DNA of 64,000 bases from JBMNSK01 sp050945155 (GTDB taxonomy: Bacteria; Actinomycetota; Coriobacteriia; Coriobacteriales; Eggerthellaceae), in the NCBI GenBank assembly GCA_050945155.1, contig JBMNSK010000001.1:22552-86551 (forward strand), written 5' to 3'. Position numbers and translations under genes: made by a program. Under the pieces are notes generated by a model. It ran no database searches. It worked only from the letters and a program-made list of their open reading frames with translations, and had not been told where the DNA came from. Positions 53,237-62,454 of the stretch are shown here, piece after piece. The stretch's first letter is position 1; the number at the start of each line of letters is the position of its first letter.

Positions 53237-54466
53237 TCACTCACCGTGTTTGGCCTTTTGCGCCGCAAGCCAGGCTTTGTGCCAGATTAGGTAGAAGACA
53301 GTCATGGCAACGGTGCACACCGCTAAGATAATCCAGACAGCATCAATAAAATTCGTCCAAGGAAGCGTAGCGATGACCGTCGCAATCGAAGACATTACAG
53401 AATAGGAAAAGTTGGAGAAGGACGATGCGGCGCCAATACGATGTTTCGGCTGGTCGAGTAATTCAACGTAAGCAAGCGGACGCACAATACCTTCTGTCAG
53501 TGTATAGGGCACAAAGGCAAAGAAGAATATAACCGGACTAAACTTCCCAAAGAGAGCCATCATTACGGCGGAAATAGCAGATAAAACCAAGCAAATTCTC
53601 AGTATCGATGCAACCGTCAGGCGCTTTTGGAGCATCATATAGACAAAAGGCGCAATGGTTGTCACTAAGCAAAATGCCATATAAATAAAGTTGTAGCCAA
53701 TATAGGGCAGCGCAAAGTAGTCCAAAATGATGTAGGAAACAACGGACATAAAGGCAAAATACGGCATGCCGGTTGTCCCCATAAACAATGCCATCATACT
53801 AAATCGCTTATCTTTCAAAAGCTCACGTACCGACTGCACCAAGGCATTGAAAGATTTCTGATCGCGCTTAGACTCCATAGCTTCTTGAGAAAGTGTCTCT
53901 GTAAGAAAGAGGGCGGGAAAAAGAGCTACCAATGCCGCAATGCCCAAGAAAACAAAGATGGTACGCCACGAGCCAACCGAGAGAAAAAACGTTCCAAGGA
54001 AAGGCGCCACCATTGGACCGATGATAATAAGTGACTCTACCAGGGTCATGGCAAGATTCAAATCTTCACCCTCGTACGAATCTTTCACTATGGCCGTATG
54101 AATGGTCATGCTCACCCCATAGGAAAAAGCCTGACCAGCACGCCCTAGGACCAAGATTGGTAAGTTCGGAGCAATGACACAAAGAAACGATGAGAGAACA
54201 AAGAGGGAGAAAAATATAAGGAGAAGGGGCTTTCTTCCGCGTTTATCGCTCACCGGTCCGGAGACCAATGTTCCTATTGCTGCACAGACCAGATAGACAA
54301 AAATGGTCAGATTGAGTTCTGCCGCAGAGATGCCCAATTCCCTTTGCATGCTTGGCAGTGCCGGTACAAACATGTCAAGTGAGCAAACTAGTATGACATG
54401 CGTACTAATGAGAAAGACAAGAAGCGACCGAGGGCCATAGTATTTCTGAGGAACACTTAGTCGCAT
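53237..54466 (-). CDS. Bcr/CflA-type MFS drug transporter
   Basis: 409 residues, twelve helices. PALPSMQRELGISAAELNLT in helix 1-2, motif A GPVSDKRGRKPLLL, and FSYGVSMTIHTAIVKD are typical of the Bcr/CflA family. Starts 10 bases inside the end of larE, with GAGAGGG 6 bases upstream. As the last gene of the gcv-larE operon it may export an unrelated molecule; no link to the glycine system is visible. Confidence 0.92.
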   Translation of the reverse strand: MRLSVPQKYYGPRSLLVFLISTHVILVCSLDMFVPALPSMQRELGISAAELNLTIFVYLVCAAIGTLVSGPVSDKRGRKPLLLIFFSLFVLSSFLCVIAPNLPILVLGRAGQAFSYGVSMTIHTAIVKDSYEGEDLNLAMTLVESLIIIGPMVAPFLGTFFLSVGSWRTIFVFLGIAALVALFPALFLTETLSQEAMESKRDQKSFNALVQSVRELLKDKRFSMMALFMGTTGMPYFAFMSVVSYIILDYFALPYIGYNFIYMAFCLVTTIAPFVYMMLQKRLTVASILRICLVLSAISAVMMALFGKFSPVIFFFAFVPYTLTEGIVRPLAYVELLDQPKHRIGAASSFSNFSYSVMSSIATVIATLPWTNFIDAVWIILAVCTVAMTVFYLIWHKAWLAAQKAKHGE

Positions 54467-55296
54467 CCTTTGCCCTCTCTATGCCCGAACACTTCGTCCA
54501 TGCTCCCACTTCTAAAACCTTCGAGGTCTAAAGTGATATAGATAAAACCTAAATTTTTGCAGGTGGCAATAATTGTCTGACGTATATTGTCTTGCATCAG
54601 GATTTCAAAGTCGCAAGGTAAAACCTCAATACGTACTAAATCTTGTGTTTGCATACGTGCGCGAAATTGACGAAGACCAAGGTCATAGAGAGTGTCTTCC
54701 ACCTGCTCCAATTTAAAGAGAGCTTCACGCGTGATTTCTTCACCATAAGGAATACGTGTTGCCAAACAGGAAAAAGCGGCTTTGTCCCACTGGGGAATAT
54801 GGAGACGTCGGGCAAGTTCACGAACGTCTGATTTTGAAAGACCCGCTTCTTTCAGAGGACTTTGAATACCCAAGTCCAATATTGCCTGGTTGCCGGGGCG
54901 AAACGCTTGCATGTCGTCCTCATTCGACCCCTCACAAAGATAGTGCATACCTTCATCATCTGCCGCATCGAGAAGCTTGGTAAAAATCTCGCGTTTGCAG
55001 ATATAGCAGCGGTCTCGCCCGTTTTTTCTGAAGTCGGCTCGATCAAGTTCATGGGTTCTTACCACCCGATAGGTAATTGCTTCCTGCATACAGAAGTCGC
55101 AAGCAAGTTTCAACTCTCTGCGAGGAAGAGAAGCAGTATCGGCAATAAGGGCACAGGCCTGAGAACCGAGGGTATCGTGCGCCACCTTTAAAAGCAGCGA
55201 CGAGTCAACTCCCCCCGAATAAGCAACTGCAACGCACCCCAAGTCACTCAGGATGCGCTGCAGCGTCTCTAACTTATCTTGCAACGTGTCTGTCAT
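54457..55296 (-). CDS. larE: LarE-family ATP-dependent sulfur transferase
   Basis: 279 residues. PP-loop VAYSGGVDSSLLLKVAHD near 25, RCYICKREIF, and CLATRIPYGEEI with the Cys that in Lactobacillus LarE is sacrificed as sulfur donor for the nickel-pincer cofactor. The lar partners larA, larB and larC are not in this window. It lies 21 bases from lpdA in the operon of glycine cleavage and lipoate genes, so an alternative sulfur-transfer role is possible. It overlaps the MFS gene by 10 bases. Confidence 0.88.
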   Translation of the reverse strand: MTDTLQDKLETLQRILSDLGCVAVAYSGGVDSSLLLKVAHDTLGSQACALIADTASLPRRELKLACDFCMQEAITYRVVRTHELDRADFRKNGRDRCYICKREIFTKLLDAADDEGMHYLCEGSNEDDMQAFRPGNQAILDLGIQSPLKEAGLSKSDVRELARRLHIPQWDKAAFSCLATRIPYGEEITREALFKLEQVEDTLYDLGLRQFRARMQTQDLVRIEVLPCDFEILMQDNIRQTIIATCKNLGFIYITLDLEGFRSGSMDEVFGHREGKGCD

Positions 55297-55317
55297 GTGC
55301 CTACCGCCAGATAGATA

Positions 55318-56721
55318 CTACTTTCGCTTAGGAAGCGCGTGAATAGCTCCGTCGAGCAAGGCATCACAGACCTCTGTTACACCCTCTTCAAACGTCGGAT
55401 GGGGACGAACAACGTTCGCCATTTCAGATACCGAGAGCCCTCGCGCAATAGCTAGTGAGAATTCTCCGATAATATCGGTTGCGCGTCCACACATAAGTTG
55501 GGCACCAATAATCTTGTCGTTCTCGTCAACAACAACCTTCATAAAGGTGCGACCCTGGTTCGTAATGAGGCTCTTGCCATTGCTTGTCATGACAAACTTC
55601 GCGTTGCGAGCATTGATGCCAGCTTCTTTTGCCTCTTCAAGCGTGAGCCCAACGCTTGCAATCTCCGGACTTGTATATACGCAACCAGGAATGATATCGA
55701 GGTTGATCTCTGCATTAACTCCAGCGATGGCTGATACGGCAACGATGCCCTGGGCAGATGCGGCATGAGCAAGTTGGGGGCCAGCATTTGCAATATCGCC
55801 GATGGCGTAGACGCCTTCTAAGCTCGTACGCATTGATTTATCGACAAGAATTCTTCCACGGTTTGATTCGGGCATACAGTCCTCATCAAAGACATCACTC
55901 AAATCTGTCACCCGGCCCGTTGAAATAAGCACTGCCTCGGCCTCAACGCTGAACTCTTCGTCCTTGCGCGTATAGGTAACGGTATAACCAGAATCGGTCT
56001 TTGCAATAGACTTCACGAAGGCATCGCAGGTAATATCGCAGCCCTTCTGCTTCATGACCATAGAAAGGCTTCTTCCGAATTCCTTGTCCATGGTCGGAAG
56101 AATGCGAGATGTTCCTTCAAGAACGCTGACCTTGGTACCTAAGGCGGTGTAGAGGCCGGCGAATTCCATACCGATAACTCCCCCACCAACAATGGCAAGA
56201 CTCTTGAGTTCCGGAACTCCAGCAAGCAGGTTGTCTGACGTATAAATTCCCTCTTCATGAATACCTTCAATCGGAGGCATAGCGGGTTTGGTACCCGTCG
56301 CAACGATAATCTGGTCGGCAGAATATTCCTGAACCGTTCCGTCCGCGCAGGTAATACGTACTTCCCTGTTTGCGCCAATGCGGGCATTGCCCTTGATGAC
56401 TTCAACACCGTTTGCTTTGAGTAAGGAGGCAACACCGGTGTTGAGCTGGTCTACAATTTCATCTTTATGCGCGCGAAGTGCATCGAAGTCTACCGAAGCG
56501 CCGCTAACTTTCAAGCCAATTTCATCAGCATGTTTCAATTCGTCATACAATTCGGCGGTATGAATGAGCGCCTTGGTTGGAATGCACCCACGATTCATGC
56601 AGGTACCACCTAAGGCATCCCGGTCAACTAAGACGGTTTCGATACCAAGTTGACGTGCTCGAATTGCAGCTACATAGCCACCCGGGCCTCCACCAATAAT
56701 CATCAATTCACAATGAGTCAT
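55318..56721 (-). CDS. lpdA: Dihydrolipoyl dehydrogenase (L protein of glycine cleavage)
   Basis: Reoxidises dihydrolipoyl GcvH with NAD. 467 residues. FAD loop GGGPGGYVAAIRARQLG, redox-active disulfide GGTCMNRGCIPTKAL, NAD loop SLAIVGGGVIGMEFAGLYTA, and the catalytic His in VVRPHPTFEEGVTE. Strong GGAG ribosome binding site; 8 bases after lplA. Confidence 0.95.
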   Translation of the reverse strand: MTHCELMIIGGGPGGYVAAIRARQLGIETVLVDRDALGGTCMNRGCIPTKALIHTAELYDELKHADEIGLKVSGASVDFDALRAHKDEIVDQLNTGVASLLKANGVEVIKGNARIGANREVRITCADGTVQEYSADQIIVATGTKPAMPPIEGIHEEGIYTSDNLLAGVPELKSLAIVGGGVIGMEFAGLYTALGTKVSVLEGTSRILPTMDKEFGRSLSMVMKQKGCDITCDAFVKSIAKTDSGYTVTYTRKDEEFSVEAEAVLISTGRVTDLSDVFDEDCMPESNRGRILVDKSMRTSLEGVYAIGDIANAGPQLAHAASAQGIVAVSAIAGVNAEINLDIIPGCVYTSPEIASVGLTLEEAKEAGINARNAKFVMTSNGKSLITNQGRTFMKVVVDENDKIIGAQLMCGRATDIIGEFSLAIARGLSVSEMANVVRPHPTFEEGVTEVCDALLDGAIHALPKRK

Positions 56722-56729
56722 GCGAGCTC

Positions 56730-57731
56730 CTAGTTAAATTGTGCTTGTACTAATTCTTTCACGTCACGAAGCATATAATCTTGACTCTCGCTTCCTGACT
56801 GTATGGAATCTAGCGCCTCTTCGAGCGCGGCGGCATCATAGCACAAACCCTCCCACGAAGAAGCTATGCGTAAGATGAGGTCTGCGTCCAATGCGTCCGA
56901 ATAAATCCTAACAGAATTTATCTTGCCATCGTCCACCACGAGGCGCGCATCAAGGTCTCCCCATGCAAACCGTTCGCTAAAGGCATGCGTAAACTCAACA
57001 GTATGCCCAAAAATCCACTCCCATGAAGAAAGCTTTTCTTCATAGGCATCGCGCGCTGCAGCGTCAAAGTAATCATCATGAATAATCTGCGCAGCTAATC
57101 CGTCACCGTATTCACGCTCAAAGGATGCAATCAGGGCCTGTCCTAGACTGTCAACGGTAATCTCTGGACAAAGGTCTTGCAGGTTCACAACGCGACTTTT
57201 TACCGACGCAACACCCTTCGATGCTATCTTTTTCGCATCCGGGTTCAGATACCGTGCCAGCTTTTCCTTATCGACCTTAATCATGAGTGTGCCGTGGTGG
57301 TAGCGCACATCCTTAATGGTGAGGAAGGCATTGCCAGAAAACTTTGCTCCATCGATGAGGATGTCATTGCGGCCCGTAAACTCAGCTTCAAGCCCGAAGG
57401 AACGGACAGCATCACACAAGACTTTCATCTGACGGGAAAAGTCATAGTCCTGCTTATGCGCAATGAAGGTGAAATTCAAGTTTCCCATGTCGTGGAAAAC
57501 TGCTCCGCCTCCTGAGAGGCGGCGGACTATCCGTCCTCCATCTTTTTCAAACTCAGCAACACGACATTCTTTCCATGCATTCTGGTTGCGCCCGATAACG
57601 ATGGTGTTGCGGTTTTGCCAAAGATAAAGAATGCACTCCCCCGGCCCCACCGCATCCATGAGCACCCGTTCGGTTGCTATGTTGCGGCAAGGGTCGGTGG
57701 AAGTTGTTTGATATACCAGTGGTTTCGCCAA
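56730..57731 (-). CDS. lplA: Lipoate-protein ligase A
   Basis: 333 residues. Attaches lipoate to GcvH. Motifs: YLWQNRNTIVIGRNQNAWKEC, RLSGGGAVFHDMGNLNF, KFSGNAF, and a C-terminal domain of about 80 residues (WGDLDARLVV). The start is a TTG at 57731, 4 bases after the gcvPB stop; an internal ATG at codon 26 would remove essential sequence. Its presence in the gcv operon supports self-sufficient lipoylation from scavenged lipoate. Confidence 0.92.
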   Translation of the reverse strand: MAKPLVYQTTSTDPCRNIATERVLMDAVGPGECILYLWQNRNTIVIGRNQNAWKECRVAEFEKDGGRIVRRLSGGGAVFHDMGNLNFTFIAHKQDYDFSRQMKVLCDAVRSFGLEAEFTGRNDILIDGAKFSGNAFLTIKDVRYHHGTLMIKVDKEKLARYLNPDAKKIASKGVASVKSRVVNLQDLCPEITVDSLGQALIASFEREYGDGLAAQIIHDDYFDAAARDAYEEKLSSWEWIFGHTVEFTHAFSERFAWGDLDARLVVDDGKINSVRIYSDALDADLILRIASSWEGLCYDAAALEEALDSIQSGSESQDYMLRDVKELVQAQFN

Positions 57732-57735
57732 GGAG

Positions 57736-59181
57736 TTATTCGCTCTCTTGTGCTTGTCCCCATCTCACTACAGGATGACGAGCTGCCAGCACTTCATCAG
57801 GGCGCCCAATGCTTGCAGTAAATGGTGCTTTATGAAGCTTTTCCCCATCGCTGCGGGCTTCTTCCCAGATTTGATGGAGTACTTCGGCAACACGGTTGAG
57901 TGTTTCGGGGCTTTCGGTCTCGGTCGGCTCAAACATCAAAGCTTCGTGGACAATAAGCGGGAAATACATCGTCGGAGCATGCATGCCAAAGTCCAAGAAA
58001 CGTTTTGCCACATCCATAGCGTTTACGCCGGTCTCTTCAGCAAGAGGTCCGACATCAACGACAAACTCATGCATGCACCAACCGGCAATAGGAATGTCAT
58101 AGACATCCTTGATTTTGTACTTCAGATAGTTCGCATTCAGAACAGCCGTTTTTGCCGCCTCGGGAATGCCTTCACGACCCAAGGTCATAACGTAAGCCAG
58201 TGCACGGACGATGACACCGAAGTTGCCATAAAACGCCTTCATGCGGCCGATGCTATGTTCTGGAGTTTCAAAGGCATAGGTCTCGCCTTGTTTCGTAACG
58301 ACAGGGGTCGGCAAAAACTCTGCCAAGAACTCTTTGCATCCAATGGGGCCAGAACCAGGACCACCGCCGCCGTGCGGGGTAGAAAAAGTCTTGTGTAAGT
58401 TGACATGTACACAGTCAAAGCCCATATCACCAGGACGAACGATACCCATGATGGGGTTAAGATTTGCTCCGTCATAGTAGCAGAGGCCACCAGCCTCATG
58501 GATAATCTTGCAGATTTCAATGATGTTCGGGTCAAATACGCCTACCGTATTGGGGTTTGTCAGCATAAGTCCCGCTGTATCAGGTCCCACAACTTCGCGA
58601 AGAGCATCGAGGTCAATGCCACCATCGTCGTTTGAGGCTACGTTGATAATTTCGTAACCAGCCATGGAAGCCGTTGCCGGGTTCGTGCCGTGAGCTGTAT
58701 CGGGAACGATAATCTTCGTACGTTCTGTCTCGCCACGGTGCTCGAAGTACGCACGAATCAGGCTCACGCCCGCATATTCGCCCTGCGCACCTGCGGCTGG
58801 CTGAAGTGAAATAGCGTCCATACCGCAGATTTCTGCCAGGTAGCTTCCCATGGTATGCATCACTTCGAGTGCGCCTTGAACGGTATAGCTTGGCTGCAGT
58901 GGATGAATCTCAGAAAAGCCTGGTAAAGCAGAGAGGTATTCGTTTACACGCGGGTTGTATTTCATGGTGCAGGAACCCAGTGGATAGAAGCCGTCGCAAA
59001 CGCCAAACACTTCTTTAACGAGCGTGTTGTAGTGACGATCCAAATCAACTTCAGCAACCTCAGGAAGGTCGAGTTTTTCCTTACGCAGGAATTGCTCGTC
59101 AGGCATGCACTCGGGAGTATCACATGCAGGCAGAAGAGTAGAACCACGACCGGGTACAGAAAGTTCGTTCAACAACTCCAT
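57736..59181 (-). CDS. gcvPB: Glycine dehydrogenase (decarboxylating) subunit 2
   Basis: P-protein half carrying the PLP Lys: HVNLHKTFSTPHGGGGPGSG. 481 residues. Also VVPDTAHGTNPATASMAGYE and KYNPRVNEYLSALPGFSEIH. The TAA of gcvPA directly precedes the ATG, with AGGTGGC inside gcvPA as ribosome binding site. With gcvPA it forms the active alpha2beta2 decarboxylase. Confidence 0.96.
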   Translation of the reverse strand: MELLNELSVPGRGSTLLPACDTPECMPDEQFLRKEKLDLPEVAEVDLDRHYNTLVKEVFGVCDGFYPLGSCTMKYNPRVNEYLSALPGFSEIHPLQPSYTVQGALEVMHTMGSYLAEICGMDAISLQPAAGAQGEYAGVSLIRAYFEHRGETERTKIIVPDTAHGTNPATASMAGYEIINVASNDDGGIDLDALREVVGPDTAGLMLTNPNTVGVFDPNIIEICKIIHEAGGLCYYDGANLNPIMGIVRPGDMGFDCVHVNLHKTFSTPHGGGGPGSGPIGCKEFLAEFLPTPVVTKQGETYAFETPEHSIGRMKAFYGNFGVIVRALAYVMTLGREGIPEAAKTAVLNANYLKYKIKDVYDIPIAGWCMHEFVVDVGPLAEETGVNAMDVAKRFLDFGMHAPTMYFPLIVHEALMFEPTETESPETLNRVAEVLHQIWEEARSDGEKLHKAPFTASIGRPDEVLAARHPVVRWGQAQESE

Positions 59182-60492
59182 TTATGCCACCTCCCTCACT
59201 GCGCTTACGAGCGCATCGATATCGTCTTTTGAATTCATCTCGGTAGCACACCACAGAATGCCGCCCTCAACCTGAAGGCCGCAGAGAATTCCCTTATCAG
59301 CAAGCGTGCGCTCGAGTTTCTCGAAGTCACCGGAATAAGTCGTGAGAAATTCGTTAAAGAACGGCGTATCAAACGCAAGGTCGATGCCATCAATTTCACA
59401 GAGGCGGCTGGCCAGATAGTGCGCATTCGTATAACTTTGCTTCGCTGCTTCGGCAATGCCTTTTGGCCCCATAGCTGCCATATAGGCACCTGCAGTCAAT
59501 GCGCACAAAGCTTCGTTTGAGCAAACATTTGAAGAGGCCTTTTCACGGCGAATATGCTGCTCGCGTGCTTGCAGGGTGAGGACGAATGCTCGATTGCCAT
59601 CATCGTCGTGTGTTTCACCAACGATACGGCCAGGAAGTTTACGCATCATGTTCTCGGTGCAAGCAATGATACCGAGGTAAGGACCTCCAAAGGAAAGCGG
59701 CAGTCCAAGAGATTGACCTTCAGCAACACAGATATCAGCGCCGAGTTCACCAGGACTTGCAAGCACGCCTAAAGAAATAGGCTCAACAGAAAGGATGGAC
59801 TTTGCCTTCGCGTCATGACTTGCCGCTACCAAAGTTGCCGCATCTTCCAAATTGCCGAAGAAATTCGGCTGTTGGACGATAGTGCAGGCGCAGGTTTCAT
59901 CAAGAGCTGCCTTAAACGCTTCCAGGTCGGTCACCCCGTTGCAAGCAGGTACTACCTCAACTCCAACACTGCGGCTATGCGCATAGGTTTTTACCGTTTC
60001 AATAGTATGAGGATGAACGGTCTCAGAAATAACTACCTTATTGCGCTTTTTGCCAACACACATAAAAATGGCTTCGGCTGCAGCTTCCGCTCCGTCATAA
60101 AGCGAAGCGTTCGAAACATCCATGCCCGTCAATTCACAGACCATGGACTGGTATTCAAAAATGGATTGCAAAACGCCTTGGCTGATTTCTGCCTGATACG
60201 GCGTATAAGCGGTTACAAACCGTTCTTTCGAAGCGACAGTTTTAACCAGAGCAGGAATAAAGCGGTGGTATGCGCCAGCACCGCGAAATATAGAATCAAA
60301 TACCGTGTTCTTGCGAGCAATGGAAGTCATCTTGCGGGTGAGCTGCATCTCTGAGAGACCCCCGGGAATATCGAGGGCATCAATGCGAACATCCGCGGGT
60401 ACATTGGCGTATAAATCGTCAATTGAGGAGCACCCAATCTCGCTTAGCATGGCTCTGCGTTCTTCACTCGTAGAGGGAAGATAATTACCCAT
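59182..60492 (-). CDS. gcvPA: Glycine dehydrogenase (decarboxylating) subunit 1
   Basis: 436 residues. MGNYLPSTSEERRAMLSEIG at the start, FRGAGAYHRFIPALVKTV, SKERFVTAYTPYQAEISQG, and SLGLPLSFGGPYLGIIA are P-protein alpha-subunit signatures. Preceded by AAAGGA 8 bases before the ATG, about 30 bases after the intercistronic hairpins. Confidence 0.96.
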   Translation of the reverse strand: MGNYLPSTSEERRAMLSEIGCSSIDDLYANVPADVRIDALDIPGGLSEMQLTRKMTSIARKNTVFDSIFRGAGAYHRFIPALVKTVASKERFVTAYTPYQAEISQGVLQSIFEYQSMVCELTGMDVSNASLYDGAEAAAEAIFMCVGKKRNKVVISETVHPHTIETVKTYAHSRSVGVEVVPACNGVTDLEAFKAALDETCACTIVQQPNFFGNLEDAATLVAASHDAKAKSILSVEPISLGVLASPGELGADICVAEGQSLGLPLSFGGPYLGIIACTENMMRKLPGRIVGETHDDDGNRAFVLTLQAREQHIRREKASSNVCSNEALCALTAGAYMAAMGPKGIAEAAKQSYTNAHYLASRLCEIDGIDLAFDTPFFNEFLTTYSGDFEKLERTLADKGILCGLQVEGGILWCATEMNSKDDIDALVSAVREVA

Positions 60493-60525
60493 GCGTCATC
60501 CTTTCTCTTTTGACCTTAACAAAGA

Positions 60526-60581
60526 CTACCCCGCCCACAAAAGTGGCAGGGTAGCAAGGAAAAACTCTGTTGCTTTTCCTT
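60526..60581 (-). other. Two tandem hairpins between gcvH and gcvPA
   Basis: On the minus strand: first AAGGAAAA/TTTTCCTT (arms at 60574-60581 and 60556-60564), overlapping the gcvH stop codon, then CTACCC...GGGTAG (60526-60554), a roughly 12-pair stem with one bulge. The second is followed by TCTTTGTT, a weak T-tract. Together they look like a leaky terminator or processing site setting gcvH above gcvP levels. Confidence 0.5.
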
Positions 60582-60948
60582 ATTCAATTGATTTTGCGTA
60601 TTCGTCAGCATCCATAACCTCAACGCCAAGCGTTGCAGGCTCAACACGAATAAGCCAAGCATTGTTAGGATCCTGATTGATTAACGAAGGGTCGTCGAGC
60701 AAATCCTCGTTGACAGCAACAACCTCTCCGCTTACCGGGCTAATTGCTTCAGACACTGCCTTTACTGACTCAATATCAGCAAAAGACTCACCAGCCTCAA
60801 CTTCGTCACCTACTTCAGGAAGGTCAACGAAGACGATGTCGCCCATCTCATTTTGGGCGTGGTCGGACAGGCCGATTTCGGCCTGGTCGCCATCCATACG
60901 TACCCATTCATGGCTTTCGGTGTACTGTCTGTCCTGTGGGAACTCCAT
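60580..60948 (-). CDS. gcvH: Glycine cleavage system H protein
   Basis: Small lipoyl carrier of 122 residues. The lipoylated Lys is in FADIESVKAVSEAISPVSGE. YTESHEWVRMDGDQAEIGLS at the N-terminus and GDIVFVDLPEVGDEVEAGE. AAGGAG is 6 bases before the ATG. Confidence 0.97.
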   Translation of the reverse strand: MEFPQDRQYTESHEWVRMDGDQAEIGLSDHAQNEMGDIVFVDLPEVGDEVEAGESFADIESVKAVSEAISPVSGEVVAVNEDLLDDPSLINQDPNNAWLIRVEPATLGVEVMDADEYAKSIE

Positions 60949-60985
60949 ACTTACTCCTTACCGTAAAACTATCCTTACGTAACTC

Positions 60986-62074
60986 TTATTTTGAACGTTT
61001 ATAGAACGGCAGTGCCACGACTTCAGCAGGGATACGCCTTGAACGTACTTCAACTTCAATCGTGTCACCAATTTCAACACTATCTGAACGAACCAACGCC
61101 ATGGCATATGCGCCCTTCAGATAAGGCAGATACGTTCCAGATGTCGTTATACCAATCTGGTCATCGCCAAGAAACACCGGTGCATGTTCGCGTACAATAC
61201 CGCGTCCTACCACCTTGATACCAATCCTTTTACGTTTTGGCTCGCCTTGAGCAGCAATGGCATCTTTTCCAATAAACTCATCTTTATCCATTTTGACGGC
61301 GAAACCAAGGCCTGTCTCAAGCGGATTGACGGTTTCGTCCATCTCATGACCGTAGAGCGGCATTGCAGCTTCAAGACGCAGCGTATCGCGTGCACCTAAG
61401 CCGCAAGGCAAAAGACCCGCCTCGGCGCCCTCACTTAAAAGTGCATCCCAAATCTGGCGCGCGCCTTCAGCGGGGCAGTAAATCTCAAAGCCGTCTTCAC
61501 CGGTGTATCCGGTACGTGAAATAAGGCAGTCAACGCCGCGAACCATAACGTGGTCGCAGAAACGATAGTAACCGCTCGGCAGTTCCCCGCTCTCCACCAT
61601 CGGTGCCAAAATTTCTTCAGCGCGAGGACCCTGTACGGCAATCTGTGCAATAGAGTCGGAAATATCTTCCATCTCGGTGTCGGCCAAGAGGTGGTCTTTC
61701 ATCCATGCGACATCCTTGTCTTTGTTTGCCGCATTAACAACAACGAGGTACTCCTCTTCACCTTTGCAGTAGACAATAAGGTCATCGACCATACCACCGT
61801 CTTCATAGCACATGCCCGCATAGCGGCAACGCCCGGCAACCATAGAATCAAACTTGTTAGTAAGTAGGTGGTTGAGTGTAGCTAAGGCGCCAGGTCCAGT
61901 GAAAAGAACCTCACCCATATGAGAAACATCGAAGATACCGCAGTTTGTACGAACTGCCATATGCTCCTTAACCAAACCCGCCGGATACTCTACCGGCATG
62001 GAGTAGCCAGCGAAAGGAACCATCTTTCCACCAGCAGCTACATGAGCATCATAGAGCGGCGTTTTTTTATCCAT
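60986..62074 (-). CDS. gcvT: Glycine cleavage system T protein (aminomethyltransferase)
   Basis: Moves the aminomethyl carbon to tetrahydrofolate and releases ammonia. About 362 residues. FDVSHMGEVLFTGPGALATL, SRTGYTGEDGFEIYCP, LGARDTLRLEAAMPLYGHEM. The ATG at 62074 has GGGAGGA 4 bases upstream; the longer frame reads through this site. First gene of the operon, after a long non-coding leader. Confidence 0.95.
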   Translation of the reverse strand: MDKKTPLYDAHVAAGGKMVPFAGYSMPVEYPAGLVKEHMAVRTNCGIFDVSHMGEVLFTGPGALATLNHLLTNKFDSMVAGRCRYAGMCYEDGGMVDDLIVYCKGEEEYLVVVNAANKDKDVAWMKDHLLADTEMEDISDSIAQIAVQGPRAEEILAPMVESGELPSGYYRFCDHVMVRGVDCLISRTGYTGEDGFEIYCPAEGARQIWDALLSEGAEAGLLPCGLGARDTLRLEAAMPLYGHEMDETVNPLETGLGFAVKMDKDEFIGKDAIAAQGEPKRKRIGIKVVGRGIVREHAPVFLGDDQIGITTSGTYLPYLKGAYAMALVRSDSVEIGDTIEVEVRSRRIPAEVVALPFYKRSK

Positions 62075-62454
62075 GCATCCTCCCTTCGTTAGCTGCATTT
62101 TTTTGACTACTGTGTATTATGCACAGAGATTTTCAATAGCAGAATCATGCTACAGAATACTTGCGTGAAAATTACGACAATTAATCAAACGGGCGGAATA
62201 ATCGATAGTAAGACGGAACCATTTTTCTACACCTTAAGAAAGTCTCCGTTTGACCAAATCTGTGCGGCCTTGATGCAAAGAGTGTTTTGAAACGGCCTTT
62301 TATCAAGAACCCCACCTCTTTCGTGTAAGTAATTTTTTACGCAAATTGACGCTCTCCTGTAAGAATGAGACCCCCTTTTCGATGCTACAATGTGAATAAA
62401 TTGTGAAGCGGGCGAATCACCTTTTTAAGTGAGGCTTTTGGGGAGGGAAAGATA
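62075..62454. other. Long non-coding leader between gcvT and the lipoprotein gene
   Basis: About 380 bases, no gene. On the minus strand (toward gcvT) around 62280-62370 the order GGAGAG, a GTAA/TTAC hairpin, CGAAAGAGG, TTCTTGA and TAAAAGG loosely follows the glycine aptamer order, but the CCGAAG and GUAAA core is not intact. On the plus strand the promoter of the lipoprotein gene lies here. Confidence 0.35.
62383..62391 (+). promoter_or_regulatory. Extended -10 promoter of the lipoprotein gene
   Basis: TGC followed by TACAAT, 63 bases before the ATG; a GGGGAGGG ribosome binding site precedes the start. Confidence 0.4.
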
